Source: Brachybacterium endophyticum
GTDB taxonomy: Bacteria > Actinomycetota > Actinomycetes > Actinomycetales > Dermabacteraceae
NCBI RefSeq assembly: GCF_003130585.1
Contig: NZ_QFKX01000004.1
Location: 248,001-312,000 of the forward strand
Reading direction: 5' to 3'
DNA length: 64,000 nt
Shown: piece by piece, positions 9,277 through 18,260 of the stretch
Numbering within the stretch: position 1 is the first letter of the stretch
Layout of the letters: every line of letters begins with the position of its first letter
Program-made: the position numbers and the translations under genes
The notes under the pieces: generated by a model
The model's database searches: none
What the model was told of the DNA's origin: nothing
Seen by the model: the letters and a program-made list of their open reading frames with translations, nothing else

Positions 9277-10062
9277 TCAGCGGACGGGGATGCCCTCGGC
9301 GGCGAGCGCCTGCTTCGCCTCACCGATGCCCAGGGTGCCGAAGTGGAAGACGCTCGCGGCGAGCACCGCATCGGCGCCCGCCTGCACGGTGGGCGGGAAG
9401 TCCTCGGCGCGTCCCGCGCCGCCCGAGGCGATCAGCGGCACGCCCGCTGCCGCGCGCGCCTGCCGGATCAGCTCGAGGTCGAACCCGCTCGTGGTGCCGT
9501 CGGCGTCCATGGAGTTCAGCAGGATCTCCCCGGCGCCGCGCTCGGCGGCCTCGGCGATCCATGCGATCGCGTCGATGCCGGTCCCGCGCCGGCCGCCGTG
9601 GGTGGTCACCTCGAAGCCCGAGCCCGCGCGAGCGGGCCCGTCGGGCGTCTCCTCGGTGACGCGACGGACATCGGCCGAGAGCACGAGCACCTGGTTGCCG
9701 AAGCGCTGGGCGATCTCGGTGATCAGCTCGGGGCGGGCGATGGCAGCGGTGTTCACGCCGCACTTGTCGGCACCTGCCCGCAGCAGCTGGTCCACGTCCT
9801 CGGCCGAGCGCACGCCGCCGCCCACGGTCAGGGGGATCAGCACCTGCTCGGCCGTGCGGCGCACCACGTCCAGCATGGTCCCGCGCCCGCTCGCCGAGGC
9901 GCTGACGTCCAGGAAGGTGAGCTCGTCGGCGCCTTCGGCACCGTAGCGCCGGGCCAGCTCGACCGGGTCCCCCGCATCGCGCAGACCCTGGAAGTTCACG
10001 CCCTTGACGACGCGGCCGTCGTCCACGTCCAGGCAGGGGATGACGCGGACGGCGAGGCTCAT
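9277..10062 (-). CDS. hisF: Imidazole glycerol phosphate synthase, cyclase subunit HisF
   Basis: 261 aa TIM barrel. The first catalytic aspartate is Asp12 in [13 protein letters not shown] and the second Asp131 in VLSADVRR. Phosphate-binding loops appear as TVGGGVRS and IASGGAG. With HisH it makes IGP and AICAR, joining histidine and purine synthesis. The ATG at 10062 overlaps the parE stop by 4 nt (ATGA), so translation is coupled to a topoisomerase gene; no other his gene is in the window. The placement is unusual, but all key residues look intact. Confidence 0.95.
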   Translation of the reverse strand: MSLAVRVIPCLDVDDGRVVKGVNFQGLRDAGDPVELARRYGAEGADELTFLDVSASASGRGTMLDVVRRTAEQVLIPLTVGGGVRSAEDVDQLLRAGADKCGVNTAAIARPELITEIAQRFGNQVLVLSADVRRVTEETPDGPARAGSGFEVTTHGGRRGTGIDAIAWIAEAAERGAGEILLNSMDADGTTSGFDLELIRQARAAAGVPLIASGGAGRAEDFPPTVQAGADAVLAASVFHFGTLGIGEAKQALAAEGIPVR

Positions 10063-12236
10063 GCGTCGATCCTCTCGCGGTCCAGCTCCTCGGCGCCCTC
10101 GATGATGAACTGCTTGCGCGGGGCGACGTCGCTGCCCATCAGCAGGTCGAACATCGAGGCGGCCGCCTCGGCGTCCTCGATCCGCACCCGGCGCAGGGTG
10201 CGGTGGCGCGGATCCATGGTGGTGTCGGCCAGCTGGTCGTCGTCCATCTCGCCCAGGCCCTTGTAGCGCTGGATGGGCTCCTTGTAGCGCTTGCCGCGCT
10301 TGTCCAGGCTCTTCAGCAGGCGGTTGAGCTCGTTCTCCGAGTACGTGTAGACCAGCTCGTTCTTCTTCGAGCCGCCGTGGATGATCTCCACGCGGTGCAG
10401 CGGGGGCACGGCCGCGAAGATCCGCCCGGCCTCGAGCATCGGTCGCATGTAGCGGTGGAAGAGGGTCAGCAGCAGGGTGCGGATGTGCGCGCCGTCGACG
10501 TCGGCGTCGCTCATCATGATGATCTTGCCGTAACGCGCGGCCTCCAGGTCGAACGTGCGCCCCGACCCGGCGCCGAGCACCTGGATGATCGCCGCGCACT
10601 CGGCGTTCTTGAGCATGTCGGTGATCGAGGCCTTCTGGACGTTCAGGATCTTGCCGCGGATCGGCAGCAGCGCCTGGAACTCCGAGTTGCGCGCGTTCTT
10701 CGCCGTGCCCAGCGCGCTGTCGCCCTCGACGATGAACAGCTCGGAGCGCTCGACGTCGGTCGAGCGGCAGTCGGCCAGCTTGGTGGGCATGGTCGAGGAC
10801 TCCAGCGCGTTCTTGCGGCGCGAGACCTCCTTGTGCATGCGCGCGGCGATGCGAGCGCGCATCTCGGAGACGACCTTGTCGACGACCAGGCCTGCCTGCT
10901 CCTTCTCACCCTTCTTCGTGGTGGTCAGGAACTCCGTGAGCTTCTGCTCGACGACCTTGGAGACGATCTGACGGACCGCGGGAGTGCCCAGCACCTCCTT
11001 GGTCTGGCCCTCGAACTGGGGCTCCTCGAGACGGACGGTGACCACGGCGGTGAGGCCCGCCAGGGTGTCCTCCTTCTCGATCTTCTCGTTCTTGGCGTTG
11101 AACTTGACCCGTCGGGCCTGGTTCTCGACCTGCTTGCGCAGGGTCCTCAGCAGGGCCTGCTCGAAGCCGGTGGTGTGCGTGCCGCCCTTGGGCGTCGCGA
11201 CGATGTTCACGAAGGACCGCAGGGTGGTGTCGAAGTCGGATCCCCACCGCAGGGCGATGTCGACCTCGGCCGTGCGATCGACCTCCTTGGAGACCATGTG
11301 TCCCTTGGAGTCCAGCACGGGGATGGTCTCGGTGTAGTCGCCGCTGCCCTGGAGCCGCACCACGTCGGTGATCTTCTGGTCCTGCGCGAGGTACTCCACG
11401 AACTCGGAGATCCCGCCGTCGTAGCGGAAGGAGCGCTCCTCCTCCTGCTCGGGGCTGCGCTCGGGCCGACGGTCCGAGATGGTGATGCCGAGCCCCGGGA
11501 CCAGGAAGGCGGTCTGGCGGGCGCGGCGGATCAGCTCCTCGCTCGAGAAGTGGGAGCCCTTGATGAAGATCTGCGGGTCGGCCCAGTAGCGCACGCGGGT
11601 GCCGGAGACGCCGCGCTTGACCTTCCCGACCTTCCGCAGCTCCGCGGGGCCGTCGGCCGCCGTGAAGGGTGCATCGGCCGAGGGCCCGTCGGGGCCGTCC
11701 GCGAAGACGCCCGGCACACCGCGCTGGAAGCTCATCGCGTAGGTGACGCCCTTGCGGTCGACCTCGACCTCCAGGCGCGCCGAGAGCGCGTTGACCACCG
11801 AGGCGCCCACGCCGTGCAGTCCGCCGGAGGCCGCGTAGGAGCCGCCGCCGAACTTCCCGCCCGCGTGCAGCTTCGTGTAGACGACCTCGACGCCGGTGAG
11901 GCCGGTCCTCGGCTCGGTGTCCACGGGGACGCCGCGTCCCGTGTCGCGGACCTCGACCGAGGCGTCCTTGTGGAGGATCACCTCGATGCTCTCGCCGTAG
12001 CCGCCGAGCGCCTCGTCGACCGAGTTGTCCAGGATCTCCCACAGGCAGTGCATGAGACCGCGCGAATCGGTCGAGCCGATGTACATGCCCGGGCGCTTGC
12101 GGACCGCCTCCAGGCCCTCGAGCACCTGGAGGTGCCGGGCGTCGTACGCGGACTGCTTCTCCCCCTTGGACCCGGAGGACGAGGTGGCGCCGCGCGAGCG
12201 CGAGCTGGACGAGGTGGTACCGGTGCTGTCTGACAC
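10059..12236 (-). CDS. parE: DNA topoisomerase IV subunit B (GyrB/ParE family)
   Basis: About 725 aa. A GHKL ATPase domain ([29 protein letters not shown]) is followed by the transducer domain, a TOPRIM domain ([27 protein letters not shown]) and the gyrase B C-terminal domain ending with a [10 protein letters not shown]-like segment. It pairs with ParC to decatenate chromosomes and relax supercoils using ATP. A Ser/Thr-rich stretch of about 30 residues precedes the conserved [20 protein letters not shown] favour the GTG at 12236 because TAGGAT lies seven bases upstream with no SD; the ATG at 12245 is in frame but falls inside that box. hisF is coupled downstream. Confidence 0.9.
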   Translation of the reverse strand: MSDSTGTTSSSSRSRGATSSSGSKGEKQSAYDARHLQVLEGLEAVRKRPGMYIGSTDSRGLMHCLWEILDNSVDEALGGYGESIEVILHKDASVEVRDTGRGVPVDTEPRTGLTGVEVVYTKLHAGGKFGGGSYAASGGLHGVGASVVNALSARLEVEVDRKGVTYAMSFQRGVPGVFADGPDGPSADAPFTAADGPAELRKVGKVKRGVSGTRVRYWADPQIFIKGSHFSSEELIRRARQTAFLVPGLGITISDRRPERSPEQEEERSFRYDGGISEFVEYLAQDQKITDVVRLQGSGDYTETIPVLDSKGHMVSKEVDRTAEVDIALRWGSDFDTTLRSFVNIVATPKGGTHTTGFEQALLRTLRKQVENQARRVKFNAKNEKIEKEDTLAGLTAVVTVRLEEPQFEGQTKEVLGTPAVRQIVSKVVEQKLTEFLTTTKKGEKEQAGLVVDKVVSEMRARIAARMHKEVSRRKNALESSTMPTKLADCRSTDVERSELFIVEGDSALGTAKNARNSEFQALLPIRGKILNVQKASITDMLKNAECAAIIQVLGAGSGRTFDLEAARYGKIIMMSDADVDGAHIRTLLLTLFHRYMRPMLEAGRIFAAVPPLHRVEIIHGGSKKNELVYTYSENELNRLLKSLDKRGKRYKEPIQRYKGLGEMDDDQLADTTMDPRHRTLRRVRIEDAEAAASMFDLLMGSDVAPRKQFIIEGAEELDRERIDA

Positions 12237-12243
12237 GCTCGAC

Positions 12244-12249
12244 ATCCTA
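12244..12249 (-). promoter_or_regulatory. -10 box predicting leaderless parE
   Basis: TAGGAT on the minus strand is seven bases before the GTG at 12236. The alternative ATG at 12245 overlaps this box and would not be transcribed if the box is used. Confidence 0.5.
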
Positions 12250-12389
12250 CGGCCGTTCCCCCTCGGACCAGGGCCGACGGGCCCGTGCGGCGTGGCGCAC
12301 GACGCCGGTGGGCGGCCGTCGTTGCGCGGTGAGCGAACCGGCGGCGCAGATCACGGCGCGCGGGCGCTCGCAGTGCTTGAATATGAGGC

Positions 12390-12608
12390 ATGAACACGAC
12401 CGTCGAAGCCCCGCGACTGACCGCGCACGATCGCTGCGACCGCTGTGGCGCCCAGGCCTACGTGAAGGTCTCCCTCTCCGCCGGCGGCGAGCTCCTGTTC
12501 TGCGCCCACCATGCACGCGCCCACGAGGACGCGTTCCGACCGATCGCCTCCGAGGTCATCGACGAGAGCGATCGCCTGCACGCCCGCCCGGTGCCGGTCG
12601 AGGACTGA
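12390..12608 (+). CDS. Small Cys-rich protein (DUF7455-like)
   Basis: 72 aa. It contains RCDRCGAQAYVKVSL followed 20 residues later by LLFCAHHARAH, a Cys2-Cys-His arrangement that could hold one zinc ion. Such single-ribbon proteins are common in actinomycetes next to topoisomerase or sigma-factor genes, and their function is unknown. It is transcribed divergently from parE, with an AGG four to six bases before the ATG and an AT-rich GAATAT just upstream. A strong hairpin follows at 12644-12683. Confidence 0.75.
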   Translation: MNTTVEAPRLTAHDRCDRCGAQAYVKVSLSAGGELLFCAHHARAHEDAFRPIASEVIDESDRLHARPVPVED

Positions 12609-12643
12609 GCCGACCGCGGCTCACCACACCGCGCACGAGGACG

Positions 12644-12683
12644 GGGACGGGGGCATCCACCCAACGGTGGGTGCCCCCGTCCC
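12644..12683. terminator. Long bidirectional hairpin terminator
   Basis: An 18-bp stem (12644-12661 with 12666-12683, one G-U pair, loop CAAC) sits between the convergent Cys-rich gene and the metallo-hydrolase gene. Confidence 0.8.
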
Positions 12684-12697
12684 GTGCGTACGGGGAC

Positions 12698-14131
12698 CTA
12701 TCGGGCAGACCTCCCGGCACCCGGTCGCAGCGGGATGCTCACGTCGATCTCCGGCAGCAGCGTCGGGATCCCCTCGACCTGCAGACGCTCGGGATGGAAG
12801 CCGTGCAGGGCGATCACACGCCCGGGAGCGACGGCGCCGACGATCTCGTGCAGCGCGGCCGGCCCGGCATGCCCCGAGGACCCCGCCGGGATCGTCGCCA
12901 GGCCCAGGTGCTCGAGCCAGTCCTGCCACAGCGGCCAGTCCGGCATGAACGGCCCCAACGGCTCGCCCTGGGAGTGGATCCAGGCGCTGCCCTCCCCCAG
13001 CGGCAGGTCCAGGAGGGACGCGAAGTCCCGGGGGTCGATCTGCACGAGGAAGCGCCCGGGCGCGGCCGCGACCTCGGCGAGCCCCGTGGTGCGTGCCCCG
13101 CGGGAGACGGCGAGCTCCCCGGCGCGTCGCTGCCGGCGGCCCTGGGGCCGAGTGGGGTCCCAGGTCACGACCCCGCCGATGCCCAGGGCGGCGAGGACGG
13201 CGGCGTGCACGCCCGGCCACACCAGGGTGCGGCCCGCCTGGGTGGCGGCGCGGATCAGTCGCGCCGCCCGGTCCACGTCCCGCTCGTAGGCGCTCAGCAG
13301 CATCAGGTCCGTGCTCCCGGCGAGCGTCTCGGCGACGATGCGCGCGACCTCGTCCTCGCTGCGGGGCTCCTCGGGCAGCGGATCGAAGCTGAGCATGGTG
13401 GTCTCCGCGACCAGCACGTCCGCCCCGTGCGCCTGCTCGAGGAACGCGCGGGTGTGCGTGCCGCCGTCGCGGTGGAGGTTGATGTCGCCCGTGTAGGCGA
13501 GGACGCCGTCGGGGGCGCGGACCAGGGTCCCGACGGCGCCGCGGACGTCGTGATCGACACGGTGGATCCGCACCGAGAGATCCCCGACGACTACCTCCGT
13601 CCCCTCGGCGAGGGGTTCGAGGCGATCCGCCGTCCCCGGCGCCGTGGCCCCCGCCTCCTCGAGGGCACGATGCAGTGCGATCGTGTCGGCATGGGCGAGG
13701 ACGCGCACGTCCTCCCGCAGGTGCGGCAGCAGCCCGTCGTGGTCGATGTGGGCGTGGGAGAGCACGACGAGCGTCGGCCGCGGGTCAGGGTCCGCCAGGA
13801 CGCGCAGCTGCTCGGCCCCGGGGCCGACGGCCTCGAGCGCGCGCGGGTCGAACAGACCGGGGATCCGCGGCGCGGCGCCCAGACGCAGGGCGTCGGCGAG
13901 GGCCTGGCGCGGGCGGGATCGCGTCGGGTCGCGCAGCAGGTCGACGCCGGAGGGGATGTCCTCGCCGATGTCCAGGAGCACCCGGGCACGAGGCGTGGAG
14001 ACCAGCACCTTCGTGCCCCCGATGACCCGCACCCCGCCGTGGACCTCGAGGGTCGTGGCGGCTCGCGTCCCCTCGGGGCCCGCCTCGCCCGGACCCTCCG
14101 TGTCGGGACGCGGCGCGGGCGCGGCGCTCAC
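12698..14131 (-). CDS. MBL-fold metallo-hydrolase, RNase J/beta-CASP-like
   Basis: 477 aa. The metallo-beta-lactamase motif SHAHIDHDGLLPHL supplies the HxHxDH ligands; VLAYTGDINLH gives the later Asp. The second half resembles the beta-CASP insert and C-terminal motifs of RNase J-type nucleases: AETTMLSF, LLSAYERDVDRAARL, SGHAGPAALHEIV and PGRVIALHGFHPERL. The family includes RNA exo/endonucleases, but it is far from canonical RNase J and may act on another substrate. The GTG at 14131 overlaps the permease stop by 4 nt (GTGA), so it is the last gene of the sugar-transport operon, an odd companion. No signal peptide. Confidence 0.75.
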   Translation of the reverse strand: MSAAPAPRPDTEGPGEAGPEGTRAATTLEVHGGVRVIGGTKVLVSTPRARVLLDIGEDIPSGVDLLRDPTRSRPRQALADALRLGAAPRIPGLFDPRALEAVGPGAEQLRVLADPDPRPTLVVLSHAHIDHDGLLPHLREDVRVLAHADTIALHRALEEAGATAPGTADRLEPLAEGTEVVVGDLSVRIHRVDHDVRGAVGTLVRAPDGVLAYTGDINLHRDGGTHTRAFLEQAHGADVLVAETTMLSFDPLPEEPRSEDEVARIVAETLAGSTDLMLLSAYERDVDRAARLIRAATQAGRTLVWPGVHAAVLAALGIGGVVTWDPTRPQGRRQRRAGELAVSRGARTTGLAEVAAAPGRFLVQIDPRDFASLLDLPLGEGSAWIHSQGEPLGPFMPDWPLWQDWLEHLGLATIPAGSSGHAGPAALHEIVGAVAPGRVIALHGFHPERLQVEGIPTLLPEIDVSIPLRPGAGRSAR

Positions 14132-15042
14132 CCTCGCACCGCCCCGTCGGTGGTGACTGTCCCGTGCACGAAGTACTTCTGCAGGAACAGGAACAGCAGG
14201 ATCACGGGGATGGTGGTGAACACGACCGCCGCGCTCATCGCGGTCCAGTCGTTGCCGTTCTCGGACTGGAACGTCTGCAGTCCCACCTCGATCGGACGCA
14301 GCTGATCGGACTTGGTCATGAAGTAGGGCCAGACGAAGGAGTTCCAGGAGCCCATGAAGGCGTTCAACGCCACCAGGACCATGGTGGGGACGGCGAGCGG
14401 CCCCGCGACCTGGACCAGCATCCGCACCGCCCCGGCACCGTCGAGCTCCGCGGCCTCGAAGATCTCCGTGGGCAGGGTCTGGAAGAACTGGCGCAGCAGG
14501 AAGATCCCGAACACGGACGCGCCCCAGGGCAGGATCTGGATCGCGTAGGTGTCGTAGAGGTGCATCTTCTGGGCGAGCAGGAAGTTCGGCACCAGCAGCA
14601 CGGTCTGCGGAACCATCATCACGCTCATCACCAGCAGGAACAGCGCTCCGCGACCGCGGAAGCGCATGCGCGAGAAAGCGAACGCGGCGAGCAGGCCGGT
14701 GAGCAGGGTCAGTCCCACCACGCAGACGGCGATCAGGACCGTGTTCCCGAAATAGCGGGGCCAGGGTGCGGCGGCCCACGCCCGCGCGTAGTTCTCTCCC
14801 GCCGCCGCGACGTACTCGTCCCACTGGCCGACCGGCTTGATCCTGGGCGGCAGGGTGTACACGTCGGCCGGCGTGGAGATCGAGGTGTACAGGGTCCACA
14901 GCAGGGGGAACAGGAAGGCCAGCGCCGCGAGCACGGCGAGCGAGGAGAGCACGAGAGCGCCCGGGCGTCGACGACGTCGGCGCCCGGGCGCGGGCGCTGA
15001 CCCGGCCCGTCCCTGTGGCGGCGCTGTCCTGGGGGTGCTCAT
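14128..15042 (-). CDS. Carbohydrate ABC transporter permease (MalG/UgpE-like)
   Basis: 304 aa. A very basic N-terminus ([14 protein letters not shown]) precedes six predicted membrane segments. The cytoplasmic EAA loop appears as EAAELDGAGAVRMLVQVAGP, which docks the ATPase. The sequence matches the second, MalG-type permease of CUT1 sugar importers. Its ATG at 15042 shares one base with the TGA of the binding-protein gene (TGATG), and its stop overlaps the metallo-hydrolase start. No ATPase gene is present in the operon, so a shared MsiK-type ATPase is likely. Confidence 0.9.
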   Translation of the reverse strand: MSTPRTAPPQGRAGSAPAPGRRRRRRPGALVLSSLAVLAALAFLFPLLWTLYTSISTPADVYTLPPRIKPVGQWDEYVAAAGENYARAWAAAPWPRYFGNTVLIAVCVVGLTLLTGLLAAFAFSRMRFRGRGALFLLVMSVMMVPQTVLLVPNFLLAQKMHLYDTYAIQILPWGASVFGIFLLRQFFQTLPTEIFEAAELDGAGAVRMLVQVAGPLAVPTMVLVALNAFMGSWNSFVWPYFMTKSDQLRPIEVGLQTFQSENGNDWTAMSAAVVFTTIPVILLFLFLQKYFVHGTVTTDGAVRG

Positions 15043-16391
15043 CACCTCAGCGCCGCCGCCTTCTTCTGCGCGTCGGCCAGGGCGTCCTTCGGCTCGGCCT
15101 TGCCCTGCAGGGCGTTCTGCAGGGCGACCGAGAGCAGCCCCGAGGCCTCGGTGACGGAGGTGACCGGCGGCAGTCCTCGGGCGGTGTCTATCTGCTCCAC
15201 CGCGTCGGCCACCCAGGGCCTCTCGTCGACGACCTTCTTCAGCACCTCCTGCTCCAGTGAGCTCGCGCTCACGGGCAGGTAACCGGTGCTGGCCGCCCAC
15301 GAGGCCTGCTGCTCGGGGGTCGTGATGAACTGCATGAACTCCCAGGCCGCGGCCTTCTCCTGGTCGCTCGCGTCGGCGAACAGCACGATGTTGGTGCCGG
15401 CGAGCTGGTTCGCCGCTCCCGACGTCCCTTCGGGCAGGGCGCTCACGCCCATCTCGAACGCGCCGCCCACGGCCTCCTCGTTGAAGGGGAAGGAGGCGAC
15501 CGAGGAGACGTCGAAAGCGCCCTTCTGGGCTCCCAGCGCTTCCTGGCCGGGGTAGCCCGAGGCGATCGCGAGGGCGCCCGCCTTCTTGAGGTCCACGAGG
15601 TACTCGAGGGCCTTCACGCCGCCCTCCTCGTCGAACTGCGGTGTGCCGTCCTCGGCGAACACGGGGCCGCCCATGGCCTCCGCGAGGATCTCGAACAGAG
15701 CGGTGCCTCCCGCGGGTCCCTTCGCGCTGCCGGGATCGATCGAGAGGGCGACCACCCCGTCCTTCGAGACGTCCTTGGCGATCTTCGCGAAGTCCTCCCA
15801 GGTGGCGGGCTCCTCCTTCACCATCTCGGCGTTGCGGTAGACCACCACGACGGATTTGTTGAACGGCCACATCCAGACCTTGCCGTCGCTGAGCTGGATG
15901 TCCTTCTTCACCCCTTCGGCGAAGTCGGCCATGTCCGTATTGGTCCTCGCGTAGGCGTCCAGGGGGACGATCACCTGGGAGTCGGCGTACTCGCTGGCCC
16001 AGTTGCCGTAGGCCTGGGCGATGGTGGGTGCGCTCCCGGCGCCGACCTGCGCCTTGGTCTTGGTCTGCAGGGTGCCGTAGTCGGGCTGGTCCTGCAGCTC
16101 GACGGTGACGTTCGGATGCTTCTTCCCGAAGTCGGCGACGATCCTCTCGAGGGCTTCCTTCTGGTCGCCCGCCGACATCGCATGCATGAAGGTGATGGTC
16201 GTCGTCTTCTTCTCGTCGAAGCGGGGGACCGCGTCCTCGGAACTCCCGCTGTCCGACCCCTTCGAGCCCGAGGAGCAGGCCCCGAGTGCGAGGACGCCGG
16301 CCGAGGCCGCGGCCCCGGCCAGGACCGTACGGCGGCTCGCGCGGTTCGTCGGGATGGGGCGGGCGTGATCGGAGGTGAGACGGTGGTCCAT
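15042..16391 (-). CDS. Extracellular sugar-binding lipoprotein of an ABC importer
   Basis: 449 aa, family 1 solute-binding protein. The leader has a twin-arginine-like NRASRRTVLAG, a hydrophobic core and a lipobox LGAC, so the mature protein is a lipid-anchored receptor on the outer face of the membrane, possibly exported by Tat. Body features such as TITFMHAMSAGDQKEAL and VTVELQDQPDYGTLQTK match CUT1 receptors. The sugar is not predictable from sequence. GAAGGA about ten bases before the ATG at 16391 supports the start. It lies 78 bases after the first permease gene. Confidence 0.9.
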   Translation of the reverse strand: MDHRLTSDHARPIPTNRASRRTVLAGAAASAGVLALGACSSGSKGSDSGSSEDAVPRFDEKKTTTITFMHAMSAGDQKEALERIVADFGKKHPNVTVELQDQPDYGTLQTKTKAQVGAGSAPTIAQAYGNWASEYADSQVIVPLDAYARTNTDMADFAEGVKKDIQLSDGKVWMWPFNKSVVVVYRNAEMVKEEPATWEDFAKIAKDVSKDGVVALSIDPGSAKGPAGGTALFEILAEAMGGPVFAEDGTPQFDEEGGVKALEYLVDLKKAGALAIASGYPGQEALGAQKGAFDVSSVASFPFNEEAVGGAFEMGVSALPEGTSGAANQLAGTNIVLFADASDQEKAAAWEFMQFITTPEQQASWAASTGYLPVSASSLEQEVLKKVVDERPWVADAVEQIDTARGLPPVTSVTEASGLLSVALQNALQGKAEPKDALADAQKKAAALR

Positions 16392-16468
16392 GGTTCTCGT
16401 TCCTTCGGGACGACGCGGGATCGGGTCGGGTGAGGCAGTGGACGCTCTGGGCACGGGGTCCGGGGAGG

Positions 16469-17431
16469 TCACCGTGCGAGGCGGGCGGAGATGCGCAGCT
16501 GGAGGACGGACAGCACGAGGGTGATCAGGAACAGCACCACGGCGAGCGCGGCCCCGTAGCCCGTGTTCCCGAGCACGAAGGCCTGCTGGTAGAGCTGGAA
16601 GCCGAGGGTAGAGGTCGCATAGCCGGGTCCGCCGCCGGTGAGCACGAAGAACTGCGTGAAGGCCTGCAGCGAGGAGATCGAGGAGATGATGACGACGAAG
16701 GCGACGTACGGGATCAGCTGGGGAAGGGTGACGCGGATGAACTCCTGCCAGGCGCCGGCACCGTCGACCTTCGCCGCCTCCGAGAGCTCACCGCTCGTGG
16801 TCATCAGACCGCCCAGGAACACCAGCACGAGGAACCCGACCTCGTGCCACACCGAGTAGATGATGATGGAGAGCATCGCGTAGCGCGAGTCGCCCAGCCA
16901 GTCGATCACCGGCAGGTGCAGCAGCGAGAGGATCCTGTTGGCCAGACCGAAGCGCGGGTTGAAGATCCACAGCCAGATCAGCGCGGTGGCGACGCCGGGC
17001 GCGATGTAGGCCAGGAAGAAGCTGGTGCGCGCGGCGACCATGATCCGCGAGGTGCGCCGTACCAGCAGGGCGAGGACGAGCGCGAGGACGGTGCCCACCA
17101 CGACGTTGGCGATCACGAAGTAGCAGGAGACCCCGAAGGTCTGCCAGAACGAGGGATTGGTGGCGCCGGAGACCATGTCGGAGTAGTTGCCCAGGCCGAT
17201 GAACTCGCTCAGGGCGGGGTTCAGCTGGTTCCAGTCGAAGGTGGAGACACGGAAGGTGTACAGCGTCGGCACGATGGTCCAGATCAGGAAGATCAGCAGC
17301 GCCGGGGCGACGAAGAGGTAGGCGATCGGCGAGCTCAGGGCACGCCGCACCCTCCGCCCGCGGGGCGGCCGCGCGGTCTCGCTCCGAGCCGGCGCGCGGA
17401 CGGGTGCCACAGTGGCCTCACTCGTCGACAT
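16469..17431 (-). CDS. Carbohydrate ABC transporter permease (MalF/UgpA-like)
   Basis: 320 aa. A basic N-terminus (RGRRVRRALS) is followed by six predicted membrane helices starting with PIAYLFVAPALLIFLIWTI. The EAA loop reads SEAAKVDGAGAWQEFIRVTLP. It is the first permease of a CUT1 sugar importer and should pair with the MalG-like subunit and the lipoprotein receptor encoded just downstream. The ATG at 17431 overlaps the end of the RpiR-type regulator gene by 14 bases, so the regulator and transporter are one transcript. Confidence 0.9.
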   Translation of the reverse strand: MSTSEATVAPVRAPARSETARPPRGRRVRRALSSPIAYLFVAPALLIFLIWTIVPTLYTFRVSTFDWNQLNPALSEFIGLGNYSDMVSGATNPSFWQTFGVSCYFVIANVVVGTVLALVLALLVRRTSRIMVAARTSFFLAYIAPGVATALIWLWIFNPRFGLANRILSLLHLPVIDWLGDSRYAMLSIIIYSVWHEVGFLVLVFLGGLMTTSGELSEAAKVDGAGAWQEFIRVTLPQLIPYVAFVVIISSISSLQAFTQFFVLTGGGPGYATSTLGFQLYQQAFVLGNTGYGAALAVVLFLITLVLSVLQLRISARLAR

Positions 17432-18260
17432 GGCCGCTCACCACCTCGAGGATGCGGTCCTGCGCGGCCTTCGCCCTCTCCCCCAGTCGATGCTCGAGGG
17501 CAACCCCGATGGCCTCGACGAGCACGTGCTGGGCGAGCCGGGAGGGACTGTGGAACTCGTCCTGGTAGTGGCGGTGCGGCAGCGGGGTGATGTGGGCACG
17601 GTCGGCCACCTGCTCGAGCGGCGTCGCCACGAAGGAGGTGAGCCCGATCGTGCGGGCACCGGCGGTTCCTGCCGCCCGCACGCACCGCAGGGTCTCGGCG
17701 TTCACCCCGGAGGCCGAGACGGCCACGCACACGTCCTGCGCCCCCAGGGCCGCGGCCGCGATCTCGGCGTCCAGGGGATCCGCCGGAGCGATCACGGCCA
17801 GGCCCAGGCGCAGCAGTCGGGCGGCGAGGGCGGCTCCGGCGGGTGCGCTCAGGCCGGAGGCGACGACGAGGACGCGACGGGCCTCGGAGACCTCGGCGAC
17901 GGTGAGCGCGAGCTCCGATTCCACGAGCATCTCCGTGGCCTCGGCCGTCTGCAGCGCGAGGGATCGGGCGGTGGGGATCACCGCATCGGCCGCGGGCTCC
18001 GCCTCGGTCCCCGGGCGCTGCGGGGCGGCGTCGCGCACGGCGAGCACACGCAGCTGCTGGTAACCGGTGTAGCCCAGGCGCTGGCAGGTGCGGACCACGC
18101 TCGCGCGAGAGGTGCCCGAGAGCTCGGCCAGTCGGGTCGTGGACAGGTCGGGCAGCTCATCGGCATGCTCCACGAGCACCCGGGCGACCTGCTGTTCGGC
18201 CGGTCCCAGGGAACGCGATGCGGCGGCGAGTCGGGCCGCCAGCGTGGGCGTGGTGCTCAC
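17418..18260 (-). CDS. MurR/RpiR family transcriptional regulator with SIS domain
   Basis: 280 aa. An N-terminal RpiR helix-turn-helix (about residues 5-80; LAELSGTSRASVVRTCQRLG) is joined to a SIS sugar-isomerase domain (about residues 110-260; VLVVASGLSAPAGAAL, VAVSASGVNAETLRCVR, GLTSFVATPLEQVAD). SIS domains in this family bind phosphosugars such as amino-sugar phosphates, so the effector is probably the phosphorylated form of the imported sugar. The GTG at 18260 overlaps the HAD stop by 4 nt. The likely operator is the inverted repeat at 19055-19073, upstream of the whole operon. Confidence 0.88.
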   Translation of the reverse strand: MSTTPTLAARLAAASRSLGPAEQQVARVLVEHADELPDLSTTRLAELSGTSRASVVRTCQRLGYTGYQQLRVLAVRDAAPQRPGTEAEPAADAVIPTARSLALQTAEATEMLVESELALTVAEVSEARRVLVVASGLSAPAGAALAARLLRLGLAVIAPADPLDAEIAAAALGAQDVCVAVSASGVNAETLRCVRAAGTAGARTIGLTSFVATPLEQVADRAHITPLPHRHYQDEFHSPSRLAQHVLVEAIGVALEHRLGERAKAAQDRILEVVSGHVDE

